Below, in pieces: positions 51,174-60,927 of a stretch of DNA of 64,000 bases; position 1 is the first letter of the stretch; every line of letters starts with the position of its first letter. The position numbers were made by a program, and so were the translations under genes. The stretch covers positions 3,259,001-3,323,000 of the forward strand of contig NKIZ01000001.1 in assembly GCA_002256425.1 (NCBI GenBank), read 5' to 3'. The notes beneath the pieces are model-generated. The model saw nothing but the letters and a program-made list of their open reading frames with translations, ran no database searches and had not been told where the DNA came from. This DNA comes from Alphaproteobacteria bacterium PA2. Its GTDB lineage: Bacteria > Pseudomonadota > Alphaproteobacteria > Caulobacterales > Caulobacteraceae.

Positions 51174-52835
51174 TCAATGCGAGATGTGCAGGGTGTCTAT
51201 GGACCCGGCTATGGCCTCGAAGGCGGCGCTCAGCTGTGAGACATCCTGGACGTCATAGTACTTGTCCCTGGAGGAAGCGCAGTTCTGGAGGACGCTCGAG
51301 GCCCCGGACCTTACCTCGACCCGGACCGTGAACAGGGTGATGTCCTTGCCCTTGATGTTCTGGCACAGGGCGCTGAGGCGGGCGTCCATGGTCTGGGTCC
51401 GTGTGCTGGAGGATCCACTGAAAATCCCCAGCAGGCCCTGCCAGATATAACCCAGTCCGCTGTAATATGACCTGTTCTGCTCGGAATTGGACCCGGGATC
51501 ACCCATGGTGTTTTCACCATCGGTCATCAGTATGATCACCTTGCGAAGGTTTTCAGTTCCGTAGGCGGCCCCATCAGAAAGGGGCGCATTGGGCGAAAGC
51601 GTATGCCAGCCCCACATGAGCCCCAGGGGAATGTTGGTGTCGCCCACGGCCACCATGCCGTCTATGGCCGATTTCAGGGCGGCGAAATTCGAGGTCAGAC
51701 GGATCATGGGCTGCAGGCTGCAACCGCCATTGGGGCCCAGCTGATAGCCTGAACCGGTCTGACGGCCGACAGCCGGAGCCGTCACATACTTTGCGGAATT
51801 CTGCTCCCTGACCTGCCAGTTGGGCGAAGTGACGCCGTCAGAGAGGTAGTCGTTGGGATAGCCATAGAATCCCGCAGAGGCGTCAGGTTCATCGGGCCAG
51901 AAGAAGGGGATGAACAGGGTGTCGGGCGAGCCCGCCGAGGGCGCAGTGTCCTGGATGTCATAGGGCCTTGGCCGGGCCTCGACGCACCCCTCCCAAGGGG
52001 TGTTGTTCATCTGCTTCAGCAGGGCGAACCGGTCAGTCTGGACATCAAAAATGTCAAATCCGGCGCCGAGCCTTGCGTGTGAGACTCCTTGGGGATCCAG
52101 CCAGCCAGGAATGCCGGGACCGCTGTGGGTCGCAGGATCATAGGTGTTGGTCTGGGTGGTCCCCTGGACACGGACCGTCATGGAAAACGGCGTAAGGGAA
52201 ATCTTGAGGGGATTGGCCTCGGTGCTGCGCTGCGAGGCCGTCTGCAGGGTGTCGATCAGGTTCTTGGCGGCGACCTTGAGGGTGGAAATCTTTGTCCCGG
52301 ACATGGAGCCGGTATTGTCCAGGACCAGGGCCACCTCTAACCGGTCAACCGCGCGGGTGACCGTGGCGCCGGCGCGCAGGTTCGGATGCGGCCAAAGGCC
52401 AGGCGCAATGCCAGCCGGGGTAACCTCTGCGACGGCCTCCACCGTATTGGCAGGCGTCAGGACAAAGTCTGATCTGATCAACATACTGCCCTCAGGCAAT
52501 ATCAGGTTCGCCTTCAGGGCGGTGTCGCCGATCAGGTCGACGCCTTCGGTGGTGGTCGCCCTGGACCGGGCGGCGAAGAGGGTGGCGGCGTCCAGGGCAT
52601 CCTGGAGTTGGCCCCTCTGATTGTTGTTCTGATAGGTATCGACCGCGCCGAGGACCATGGGCGTCAGGACCAGCAGGGACAGGGCAAACATGACAGCCAC
52701 GGCGCCGCTTTCGCTGCGGCGGCCGGCCATGAATCCCTGCAGGCCCGACTGGAGCCTTGCGCGAAGATTAAGGGTGTTTTTGGCCGACACGGTCTGGACG
52801 CCTTGCTCTCGAAACAACGAGGCGAGGGTCGCCAA
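51174..52835 (-). CDS. TadG-like protein with von Willebrand A domain
   Basis: About 553 residues. After a short basic N-terminus a hydrophobic segment (AVAVMFALSLLVLTPMVLGAVDTYQNNNQ) matches the TadE/TadG membrane-anchored start, followed by QLQDALDAATLFAARS. A vWA domain follows, with the metal site in LVLDNTGSMSGTKISTLK. It ends with a Cys pair near CQNIKGKD and LQNCASSRDKYYDV. TadG acts in tight-adherence pilus assembly, but no other tad gene is here. The true start is uncertain: TTG 52835, GTG 52790 and ATG 52730 are all possible. A CtrA-like site lies upstream. Confidence 0.85.
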   Translation of the reverse strand: MATLASLFREQGVQTVSAKNTLNLRARLQSGLQGFMAGRRSESGAVAVMFALSLLVLTPMVLGAVDTYQNNNQRGQLQDALDAATLFAARSRATTTEGVDLIGDTALKANLILPEGSMLIRSDFVLTPANTVEAVAEVTPAGIAPGLWPHPNLRAGATVTRAVDRLEVALVLDNTGSMSGTKISTLKVAAKNLIDTLQTASQRSTEANPLKISLTPFSMTVRVQGTTQTNTYDPATHSGPGIPGWLDPQGVSHARLGAGFDIFDVQTDRFALLKQMNNTPWEGCVEARPRPYDIQDTAPSAGSPDTLFIPFFWPDEPDASAGFYGYPNDYLSDGVTSPNWQVREQNSAKYVTAPAVGRQTGSGYQLGPNGGCSLQPMIRLTSNFAALKSAIDGMVAVGDTNIPLGLMWGWHTLSPNAPLSDGAAYGTENLRKVIILMTDGENTMGDPGSNSEQNRSYYSGLGYIWQGLLGIFSGSSSTRTQTMDARLSALCQNIKGKDITLFTVRVEVRSGASSVLQNCASSRDKYYDVQDVSQLSAAFEAIAGSIDTLHISH

Positions 52836-52866
52836 TCAGCGTAAAACAAACCGAGTCATAAAGGGA

Positions 52867-52881
52867 TTAACTGGGAACTAA
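52867..52881. promoter_or_regulatory. CtrA-like site between TadG and alpha-2-macroglobulin genes
   Basis: TTAA, seven bases, CTAA, one mismatch from the TTAA-N7-TTAA CtrA consensus; a TTAA half-site lies at about 52894. It lies in the divergent promoter region. Plausible because tad/pilus genes are CtrA-controlled in Caulobacter, but short and not proven. Confidence 0.4.
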
Positions 52882-52998
52882 GCCTGCCGGGGCTTAACCA
52901 AGATTCCGGCCTTCCGAAAATGTCTTCGGATACCCGATTGACGCCCCTCATTCTTTGGCGTTCCCCTCACTCATCTTGTTGAGTTTGGAGCCTGTTTC

Positions 52999-55900
52999 AT
53001 GTCGCTTGAGAACGAGCCGCCGCAAGGCGCGGGGACCAAGCCTGGCGTCGCTGGCGTCGTGGGCAGACTGCAGACCCTGTTGGGAAAGATGCGAGCCGGC
53101 CAGGTCTCTGGCGTCCTGGCTGCAGGCATTGCTGCAGCGGCCTTTGGCGGCGGTCTTCTGACAGCCAAGGGCTTTGATGGCCCGCCGCGCGCAACGGTCG
53201 GGCCGGCCACCGAAGCGCACGGATCGGCATGGTCCCTGTTCGGCAAGCCCCGTGGCGCCAACGCCGCCCGCCGCGGCCTGCCCAAACCGGAAGGCTTTGC
53301 GGTCTGGCGCTCGCGGATTGACTCCTCGAAGTCCGAGCCTCTGGCCTGTGTCGAAATGACGGAGCCGCTGGACCCCGGCAAGGCCTATGGCGACTTTGTG
53401 CTGGTGTCGCCAGATCTCGGCCACCCGCCGGCTGTCACGGTTCAGGGATCCGAACTCTGCATTGGCGGGGTCGGATTCAGTGATCGCCGCATCACCCTGC
53501 TGAAGGGCCTGCCCGGCAAGAAGGGTCAGGCCCTGGCTGCCAACGCCGATGTGGATTTCACCTTTGGCGAAAAGCCGCCCTATGTGGGATTTGCGGGCAG
53601 CGGCGTAATCCTTCCCCGGGAGGATTCAGACGGCGTCGGGATCGAAACCGTCAATGTCACCCGTCTCCATGTCGAAGTCTGGCGGGTGGTTGACCGCAAT
53701 CTGGTGCGCAAGAACATCAGCGCCCCTGACCCGACCGCCGAGGGCGAGTATGCCTATGACGAGGGCGATGACGGGGCAGGCGATGTCGGCCGCGTCGTCT
53801 GGAAGGGCGAGATCCCCGTCACCGCATCCGGCGAAGGCGTCCGGGCCACCACAGTGTTTCCCCTGGGCGCAGTCCTGAAGGACATGAAGCCCGGCGGCTA
53901 TGTCATCAAGGCCCGGGATGTTTCCGGCGGTCGCACCACCGGCGAAGATGGCTATGAAGACAATCCGCCCGCACAGGCCCGCCGTTGGGTCATGTTCACC
54001 GACATGGCCCTGTCGGCCTATGGCGGATCCGACGCCCTGGACGTGGTCGTCCGCTCGCTGAAAACCGCCAGGGTCATGCCGGGGGTCGCCGTTACCCTCA
54101 TGGCGCGCAATGGCGAAGACCTGGCCACAGGCAAAGCAGACGCCAATGGCCGTATCCGGTTCGACCATGCCCTGCTGGAGGGCGAAGGGCCCGCCGCCGC
54201 GAGAATGGTCATGGCCTACGGGCCGCAGGGCGACCTTTCGGTCCTGGATCTCGATCGGTCTCCCGTGGATCTGTCAAAGCAGTCCACCGGCGGCCGCACT
54301 GCGGACGACAGCATTGGCGGGCGGGCCTCGGCCAGCCTTGTGGACGCCTATGTCTACAGTGACCGTGGCATTTATCGTCCCGGTGAGACCCTGCATGTGA
54401 ACGCCCTGCTGCGCGACCGGGAGGTCAAGGCGGTGAAGGACCGCAAGGGCGCCATTGTCGTCCTGCGGCCGTCGGGGGTGGAGTTCAGGCGCTATCCCTT
54501 CTCAAGCGCCCCCCAGGGCGTCGCCAGCGCCGATGTCGTCCTGCCCAAGAGCGCGCCCCGGGGCGGCTGGACCGCCCGGGTTGATATTGACGGCCTGGAA
54601 AAGCCGGCCGGACAGATGTCTTTCCAGGTCGAGGATTTTGCGCCCCAGCGCCTGGCGGTTACCGCCACAGGCCAGGAGGACAGTCCGCTCAAGGCCGGCG
54701 AAATCCGCAACATCCAGGTTCAGGCCAGGTTCCTCTATGGCGCTGCGGGCGCAGGTCTCCAGACCCAGGGCGAGGCAAGGCTGCGGGCCGATCCCAATCC
54801 CTTCCCCCAGTTCGAGGGTTATTCCTGGGGTGACCAGATCTCGACCTTCGAGGAAAAATACCTGGATCTTGGCCAGTCGGTGACTGACGGCGAGGGTCGC
54901 GCCTTTGCGGCCCTGAACACGGCAGAAGCCGGCGACACCTCCCAGCCCCTGGTCGCCGCCTTCACCACCAGCGTCTTCGAGCCGGGTGGCCGCCCGGTGC
55001 GCGAGTCCCTGGATCTCAAGGTCCGGACCAAGCCCCTTTATCTCGGGGTCAAGGTCGACCAGGGCGATTCCAGCGGCTCCGGCGACCCGACCATAGCCCT
55101 GAACTTCATCGCCGCCGACGCCCAGGGCCGCAGGGTCGCCGCCAGCGGCGTCAGTTATGTCCTGATCGCCGAGAACTGGGACTATGACTGGTTCCAGCAG
55201 GACGGGCGCTGGCAGTGGCGCAGAACCAATCGCGACGCGGTTGTGCAGCGGGGCGCCCTGACCATTGGCGCCAGCCAGCCGGCCCGTATCGCCCGCCGAC
55301 TGGGCTGGGGCGATTATCGCCTCGAAGTCGTCGGCGCCGGGGGCGTCCGCACCGCCGTGCGCTTCGCCTCGGGATGGGGTGCAACAGCCAATGACGTGGA
55401 TGCGCCCGACTTTGTCCGGGTCAGTGCGGGAACCAGGTCCTACGCACAGGGCGATACGGTCGAGGTCACCCTCAAGCCCCCCTATTCCGGGGAAGCCCAG
55501 ATTGCGGTGGCGACGGACAGACTGATCGACTTTCGGACCGTGTCGGTGGGCAAGGGCGGGACCACCGTCCGCCTGAAGACTGACGGCAGCTGGGGAGGCG
55601 GGGCCTATGTCCTGGTCAGCGTCATCCAGCCCCGGGACCCTGTAGCCTCGCCCAAGCCCAAGCGGGCCCTGGGCCTGATCTATGTTCCCCTCGACCCGCA
55701 GAGCCGCAAACTGACCGTGGCCCTGGACACTCCGGAAAAGCTGAACTCCAAGGCAGGTCTGGATGTGCCCATCACCATTCGCGGCGCCGGGTTCGGCGGG
55801 CGGGCCAGGGTCACCCTGGCGGCGGTGGACGAAGGCATCCTCCAGCTGACCAAATTCAAGAGCCCTGATCCCCTGAAATGGTTCTTCGGCAAGAAGGCCC

Positions 55901-58056
55901 TGACCGTCGACTATCGTGACGATTATGGCCGCATACTGGACGCCAATCTCGGGGCCCCGGCCAATGTGAACTTCGGCGGCGATGAGGTGGGCGGAGAAGG
56001 CCTGACCACCACGCCGATCAAGACCGTGGCCCTTTGGTCCGGCGTGGTCGAAACGGGGCTGGACGGCAAGGCTGTGATCCACCTGCCCGCCGCCGATTTC
56101 AATGGCGAGCTGCGGCTGATGGCCGTGGCCTGGACCGACACCGCTGTCGGGGCGACCTCAAAGCCTATGACCGTTCGGGAGGCCGTCGTGGCCGACCTGA
56201 ACCTGCCCCGTTTCCTGGCGCCCGGCGACCGGGCCTTTGCGACCCTTGAGCTGCATAATCTGGAGGGTAAGGCCGGTGAATATCTGGCGGAGCTGACGTC
56301 GGGCGGCGGCATCATGGCGCCCTTCAGGAAGGCCTTCCAGCTGGCCCTGGGCCAGAGGGTCGCCGAGCGCATAGCCTTCAACGCTCCGAACCGGTCGGGG
56401 ATTGGAAACGTCGGCTTCAAGGTCTCTGGACCCGGCTTCAACACGGGCAAGACCTATCCCCTGCAGACCCGCCTGGGCTGGGGACCCGTCACCCGCACAA
56501 CAACCGAACTGCAGAAGACCGGGGAAACCTACACCCCCAATGCGGCCCTGATGTCGGGCATGGCGGCGGGGGATGTCTCCCTCCAGGTCAGCTATTCCCC
56601 CTTCCGCGGCTTCGACCCGGGCCCCATAGCCATGGCCCTGTCGCGTTATCCCTATGGCTGCACCGAGCAGACCGTTTCCACGGCCTATCCCCTTCTCTAC
56701 GCCACCGAGGTCTCGTCTGATCCCAAGCTCAAGCGCACCTCGGCCGCCCTGGCCGGGGCGGTGGGCAAGCTGCTGGACCGCCAGACCCTGGACGGCGCCT
56801 TTGGCCTCTGGCGGGTGGGAGATGGTGAGGCCGACGCCTGGCTGGGCGCCTACGCCACCGACTTCGTCATCTCGGCGCAGAAGGCCGGCCTGCCCGTACC
56901 CCAGGACGCCATTGACCGGGCCCTCGGCGCCATGCGTCAGATCTCCCGGCCTGATGGCTGGAGCTCCGTGTCCTACCGCCTGGAATATCCGACCTGGTGG
57001 GCGGGATCCGAGGACGCCTCGAAGAAGGCCACCACAGCCATGCGCTCCCGGGCTTCGGCCTATGCCCTCTACGTGCTGGCCAAGGGTGGCCGGGGCGATC
57101 TGGCCCGCCTGCGCTGGTGGCATGACATCCAGCTGAAGTCCGAACCCTCGCCCCTGGCCAAGGCCCAGATCGGCGCAGGCCTGTCCCTCATGGGCGATCA
57201 CGCCCGGGGACGCTCCGCCTTCAGGCAGGCCATAGCCGCCCTGGGCTATCGGCAGGACGACGACTGGTATCAGAGCCCCCTGCGGGATCTGGCCGGCATC
57301 ATCGCCCTGGCCTACGAGTCCGGCGAGGCGGACATCGCCCGGGGCCTGCAGGGCCGGCTGGAAAACGCGGTCAAGGATCCCGACGCCCTCAACACCCAGG
57401 AGCAGGCCCGCCTGCTTCAGGCCGCCCACTACATGCTGGCGGCCGCAGGGCCCCTGAAGGTGACCGCCCAGGGCGCCTTTGCCGCCCCAGGCGCCATTGG
57501 TGCGCCAAGGTGGACGGTGGGACGTCTGGCTGATGCGCGCTTCGTCAATGCCGGGGGACCGGTCTGGCGGATGGTCACGGTCACCGGTACGCCCCTGGTT
57601 GCTCCGGCCACAGGGCAGAATGGCCTCGTCCTCTCCAAGCGCATGGTCAGTTTCACGGGCGGCGCGGTTGATCCGGGTCAGATCCGCCAGGGCGACCGGG
57701 TCATCATCCAGGTCAGCGGCCGGTCCGGTCAGGGTCGCAGCATGGCCCTGGTGGTGGATGATCCCCTGCCCGCCGGGTTCGAGATCGAGACCGTTCTTGG
57801 TCCCGATGACGCCCAGAGCGGACCCTTCCGCTTCCTCGGCGAACTGACCACCGCCAATGTCCAGGAAAGCCGGGATGACCGCTATGTGGCGGCCATGTCC
57901 CTGGCCGGGCATGGAACCTTCAGCTTCGCCTATGTGGCCAGGGCCGTGACGCCAGGGGACTTCCTCCTGCCAGGAGCCGAGGCCCGGGACATGTACCGGC
58001 CGGCCATCAATGCGCGGACGGCGCCGGGGCGGACCGCGATTGCCCCCGGAGCTTGA
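52999..58056 (+). CDS. Bacterial alpha-2-macroglobulin family protein
   Basis: 1685 residues. One N-terminal transmembrane segment (about 37-57, GVLAAGIAAAAFGGGLLTAKG) replaces the usual lipobox, then repeated macroglobulin beta domains, a bait-like region, the thioester motif YGCTEQT near residue 1220 and a receptor-type C-terminal domain. It is a trap for proteases in the periplasm. The 3' end overlaps pbpC by 47 bases, the usual pairing (yfhM with pbpC) in many bacteria, where both protect the cell wall after breach. Starts 164 bases from the divergent TadG gene. Confidence 0.95.
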   Translation: MSLENEPPQGAGTKPGVAGVVGRLQTLLGKMRAGQVSGVLAAGIAAAAFGGGLLTAKGFDGPPRATVGPATEAHGSAWSLFGKPRGANAARRGLPKPEGFAVWRSRIDSSKSEPLACVEMTEPLDPGKAYGDFVLVSPDLGHPPAVTVQGSELCIGGVGFSDRRITLLKGLPGKKGQALAANADVDFTFGEKPPYVGFAGSGVILPREDSDGVGIETVNVTRLHVEVWRVVDRNLVRKNISAPDPTAEGEYAYDEGDDGAGDVGRVVWKGEIPVTASGEGVRATTVFPLGAVLKDMKPGGYVIKARDVSGGRTTGEDGYEDNPPAQARRWVMFTDMALSAYGGSDALDVVVRSLKTARVMPGVAVTLMARNGEDLATGKADANGRIRFDHALLEGEGPAAARMVMAYGPQGDLSVLDLDRSPVDLSKQSTGGRTADDSIGGRASASLVDAYVYSDRGIYRPGETLHVNALLRDREVKAVKDRKGAIVVLRPSGVEFRRYPFSSAPQGVASADVVLPKSAPRGGWTARVDIDGLEKPAGQMSFQVEDFAPQRLAVTATGQEDSPLKAGEIRNIQVQARFLYGAAGAGLQTQGEARLRADPNPFPQFEGYSWGDQISTFEEKYLDLGQSVTDGEGRAFAALNTAEAGDTSQPLVAAFTTSVFEPGGRPVRESLDLKVRTKPLYLGVKVDQGDSSGSGDPTIALNFIAADAQGRRVAASGVSYVLIAENWDYDWFQQDGRWQWRRTNRDAVVQRGALTIGASQPARIARRLGWGDYRLEVVGAGGVRTAVRFASGWGATANDVDAPDFVRVSAGTRSYAQGDTVEVTLKPPYSGEAQIAVATDRLIDFRTVSVGKGGTTVRLKTDGSWGGGAYVLVSVIQPRDPVASPKPKRALGLIYVPLDPQSRKLTVALDTPEKLNSKAGLDVPITIRGAGFGGRARVTLAAVDEGILQLTKFKSPDPLKWFFGKKALTVDYRDDYGRILDANLGAPANVNFGGDEVGGEGLTTTPIKTVALWSGVVETGLDGKAVIHLPAADFNGELRLMAVAWTDTAVGATSKPMTVREAVVADLNLPRFLAPGDRAFATLELHNLEGKAGEYLAELTSGGGIMAPFRKAFQLALGQRVAERIAFNAPNRSGIGNVGFKVSGPGFNTGKTYPLQTRLGWGPVTRTTTELQKTGETYTPNAALMSGMAAGDVSLQVSYSPFRGFDPGPIAMALSRYPYGCTEQTVSTAYPLLYATEVSSDPKLKRTSAALAGAVGKLLDRQTLDGAFGLWRVGDGEADAWLGAYATDFVISAQKAGLPVPQDAIDRALGAMRQISRPDGWSSVSYRLEYPTWWAGSEDASKKATTAMRSRASAYALYVLAKGGRGDLARLRWWHDIQLKSEPSPLAKAQIGAGLSLMGDHARGRSAFRQAIAALGYRQDDDWYQSPLRDLAGIIALAYESGEADIARGLQGRLENAVKDPDALNTQEQARLLQAAHYMLAAAGPLKVTAQGAFAAPGAIGAPRWTVGRLADARFVNAGGPVWRMVTVTGTPLVAPATGQNGLVLSKRMVSFTGGAVDPGQIRQGDRVIIQVSGRSGQGRSMALVVDDPLPAGFEIETVLGPDDAQSGPFRFLGELTTANVQESRDDRYVAAMSLAGHGTFSFAYVARAVTPGDFLLPGAEARDMYRPAINARTAPGRTAIAPGA

Positions 58057-60121
58057 GGAGAAGGCGCATAGGGATCAGGCCCGCATCCGGCGCATAGTCC
58101 ACGGCCTCCTGGTCCTTCTGGCCCTTGAGACAGCGGTCTTCGCCCTGGACGCGGCCTTCCCGCCGAATCTGGGTCGGGCTGAGCGGTCCTCGCCGGTGGC
58201 CCTCGACCGGCGGGGCGCCTGGCTCCGGGCCCTGCCTGTGGAGGACGGACGATGGCGGATCCGGGCTGACCTGGACCGGACGGACCCCGCCTTCCTGAAG
58301 CGGCTGGTCAGGATCGAGGATTCCCGGTTCTGGCTCCATCCAGGGGTCGATCCCTTGTCCGTGATACGGGCGACAGGCTCGGCGATCATCCGTGGCCGGG
58401 CGACGTCGGGCGCCTCGACCCTCACCATGCAGACGGCGCGCCTGCTGGAGCCCCATCCCCGAACCCTGGGCGCCAAGGTCGTGGAAATGGTCCGCGCCCT
58501 GCAGATCGAGGCCCGTCTCAGCAAACGCCAGATCCTGGCCCTCTACCTGACCCTCACGCCCTATGGCGGGAATCTGGAGGGCGTGCGGGCCGCCAGCCTT
58601 TCCTATTTCGGCCACGAGCCCCAGACCCTGACCAATGGCGAACAGGCCCTGCTGATCGCCCTGCCCCAGTCGCCGGAAGTCCGCCGTCCGGACCGCAAGC
58701 CCGAAGCCGCCCGCACCGCCCGGCGCGCCGTTCTCGACAAGCTGGTCAAGTCCGGCGCGATTTCCATGGCGGAATCGGTCGAGGCGGAAACCGAACTCCT
58801 GCCGCAGAGGTCGCCCTTTCCGGCCCTGGCCTGGCATGTCTCAGGCCAGCTGGCCCGACAGGCGCCCCTGAGCCAGGCCTCCATTGTCTCCACGCTTGAT
58901 GCGGCTCTGCAGACCCGCCTTGAACCCCTGGCCGCAAGGGTCGCCAGGGCCCAGGGCCCCGAAGACACAGCCGCCATTCTGGTGGTGGAAATCCCCACCC
59001 GCGCCGTCCGCGCCGCCGTGGCGTCGGGTGGTCTGGAACGCCCCGGGGGCTGGATTGACATGACCCGGGCTGTCCGGTCGCCGGGTTCGACCCTCAAACC
59101 CTTCATCTACGGCATGGCATTTGATGAGGGCCTTGCCGCGCCAGACACCATTCTGGAAGACGCCCCCAAGCGGTTCGGCGACTATCAGCCCGAGAACTTC
59201 GACCGGGTCTTTCATGGCAGGGTCACGGCCCGGGAAGCCCTGACCCACTCCCTCAACATGCCGGCGGTGGAACTGCTGGCCAAGGTGGATCCCTCGACCT
59301 TCGAGGCGCGGTTGGCTGGCGCTGGGGTCACCCTGGTCCGTCCCGCCAGGGCCACCCGTATGCCGGGCCTCGCCCTGGCCCTTGGCGGCGCCGGCATCAC
59401 CCTGCGCGATCTGGCGACCCTCTATGCGGCGCTGGGAGATGGCGGTGTGGCCAAGCCCCTGGCCTGGACCGAAGCGGAGGCCGCTAGCCGTCCGGGGCAG
59501 GGTGGACGCCGCCTCATGCGCAGGGAGGCCGCCCAGCAGGTGCTGGACATCCTGCGGGAAACCCCACCGCCAGCCGGCGTCACCGCCGCCCCCCTCACAA
59601 GAGGCCGCCCCCTGATGGCCTTCAAGACCGGCACCTCCTACGGCTTCCGCGACGCCGTCTCGGCGGGGATTGTCGGGCGTTACGCCATTGTGGTCTGGAC
59701 CGGCCGGGCAGACGGCGGCGCCCGGGGCGGGCTCACCGGCCGGGATGCGGCCCTGCCCCTGCTCTTCGAGACCGCCGACCTGCTGGACGCGCCACCTTCG
59801 GCCCCCAGACCCATAGCCCCGAAGAAGGCGCCTGACGCACTGGCCACCCTTCAGAAGCCCGACGTTGGGCCCCACCTGATCTTCCCCCCCGATGGGGCCA
59901 CCGTCCGTGTCGAGGCCTTTGGTCCCCGGTCACGGGGTCTGGTGCTGGCGGCAGTGGGCGAGGACCTGTCCTGGTATGTGGAAGGCCAGCCCCTGGCCCG
60001 GGACCCCGTCAGCCGCCGGGCCATATGGCGGCCCTCAGGACCGGGCTTCTACCGGCTGACCGTTGTTGATGGACAGGGCCGAAAGGCCACATCGCAGGTG
60101 CGGCTGGTCGGCCAGCCCTAG
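58010..60121 (+). CDS. pbpC: Penicillin-binding protein 1C
   Basis: 703 residues. A membrane anchor (IVHGLLVLLALETAVFALDAAF) precedes the GT51 transglycosylase (VRIEDSRFWLHPGVDPLSVIRA, ASTLTMQTARLLEP, LTLTPYGGNLEGV) and a transpeptidase with SPGSTLKPF (SxxK, about 361), SLNMPAVELL (SxN) and MAFKTGTSYGFRDA (KTGTS, about 539). A C-terminal PBP1C domain (HLIFPPDGATV to VRLVGQP) is present. ATG at 58010 lies inside the alpha-2-macroglobulin gene. Its stop overlaps the convergent methyltransferase gene by four bases. Confidence 0.95.
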   Translation: MRGRRRGGPRLPPELEEKAHRDQARIRRIVHGLLVLLALETAVFALDAAFPPNLGRAERSSPVALDRRGAWLRALPVEDGRWRIRADLDRTDPAFLKRLVRIEDSRFWLHPGVDPLSVIRATGSAIIRGRATSGASTLTMQTARLLEPHPRTLGAKVVEMVRALQIEARLSKRQILALYLTLTPYGGNLEGVRAASLSYFGHEPQTLTNGEQALLIALPQSPEVRRPDRKPEAARTARRAVLDKLVKSGAISMAESVEAETELLPQRSPFPALAWHVSGQLARQAPLSQASIVSTLDAALQTRLEPLAARVARAQGPEDTAAILVVEIPTRAVRAAVASGGLERPGGWIDMTRAVRSPGSTLKPFIYGMAFDEGLAAPDTILEDAPKRFGDYQPENFDRVFHGRVTAREALTHSLNMPAVELLAKVDPSTFEARLAGAGVTLVRPARATRMPGLALALGGAGITLRDLATLYAALGDGGVAKPLAWTEAEAASRPGQGGRRLMRREAAQQVLDILRETPPPAGVTAAPLTRGRPLMAFKTGTSYGFRDAVSAGIVGRYAIVVWTGRADGGARGGLTGRDAALPLLFETADLLDAPPSAPRPIAPKKAPDALATLQKPDVGPHLIFPPDGATVRVEAFGPRSRGLVLAAVGEDLSWYVEGQPLARDPVSRRAIWRPSGPGFYRLTVVDGQGRKATSQVRLVGQP

Positions 60122-60927
60122 GCTTCGGACTTCGGTCTCATGACCAGCCAGGGGGTCGGCGACATGCGCCATTCCCAGGTGGCCAGCAGGTGATCCAGGG
60201 GCGGCAGGCTGCGGAACCAGTCGGGTAACTCTATCGACTTCAGCTGCGCGTCCACCCGCTCAATGTCGTGTGTCGCGGTGAACCGTTCATGCAGGGTGGG
60301 AAGGGCGCCCCGCCGGAAGACATTGTGCGTTTCGACGATGATGCTCATTCCGGCAAGAGCAGGGCCCTGCTCGATATCCAGAATGTCGACCTCGGCGCCC
60401 TCGGTGTCGACCATGACCAGACACTTGCGGTCGGCGAAGGCCTGGAAGTCTGCAGGCTCGAACTTCTCGCCAATGATGACCCGATCACTGACACCGTTCT
60501 TTTCAGCCAGATCCTTGCAGGCGGTCCGGGCCGCTGGATCTATGTCATAGGCATGGACAGTGATGCCCGGCATCATCCGCGCCAGTCCCACGGCGTAATA
60601 TCCCTCGGCACATCCCACATCGATGACACAGTCCAGGCCTTCGGTGGCGAACCGCGCCAGGTGCGGATGCAGTTCCGACTCATAGGTGCCCAGCAACCGC
60701 GCCGCCAGGGCGCCTTCGCTGGTCTCCGCCAGGTAGGTCATGCCGCCGAAGGGACCCTGGTAAATCACCGGACCATGATGAGCGATATAGGTGTTGGCGA
60801 TCACCACAGACCGCCATTTGGCCAGTAGCCTCAGACCGTCATTGAGCTTGTTCATGGAATCGAAGGGCTGCCCCTCCTGAACCATCCTGGTCAAGGTCGC
60901 GCCGACATTCTCGCTGATGGTCGCCAT
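60118..60927 (-). CDS. SAM-dependent methyltransferase, FkbM-like
   Basis: 269 residues, class I methyltransferase. SAM motif I is CVIDVGCAEGYYAVGLARMMP; next motif VHAYDIDPAART; acidic motif MVDTEGAEVDILDIEQGP. It resembles FkbM-type O-methyltransferases. Start ATG at 60927 shares a base with the moeA stop (TGATG), so it is the last gene of the molybdopterin operon, a place not usually occupied by a methyltransferase. No link with cofactor synthesis is known. Confidence 0.85.
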   Translation of the reverse strand: MATISENVGATLTRMVQEGQPFDSMNKLNDGLRLLAKWRSVVIANTYIAHHGPVIYQGPFGGMTYLAETSEGALAARLLGTYESELHPHLARFATEGLDCVIDVGCAEGYYAVGLARMMPGITVHAYDIDPAARTACKDLAEKNGVSDRVIIGEKFEPADFQAFADRKCLVMVDTEGAEVDILDIEQGPALAGMSIIVETHNVFRRGALPTLHERFTATHDIERVDAQLKSIELPDWFRSLPPLDHLLATWEWRMSPTPWLVMRPKSEA

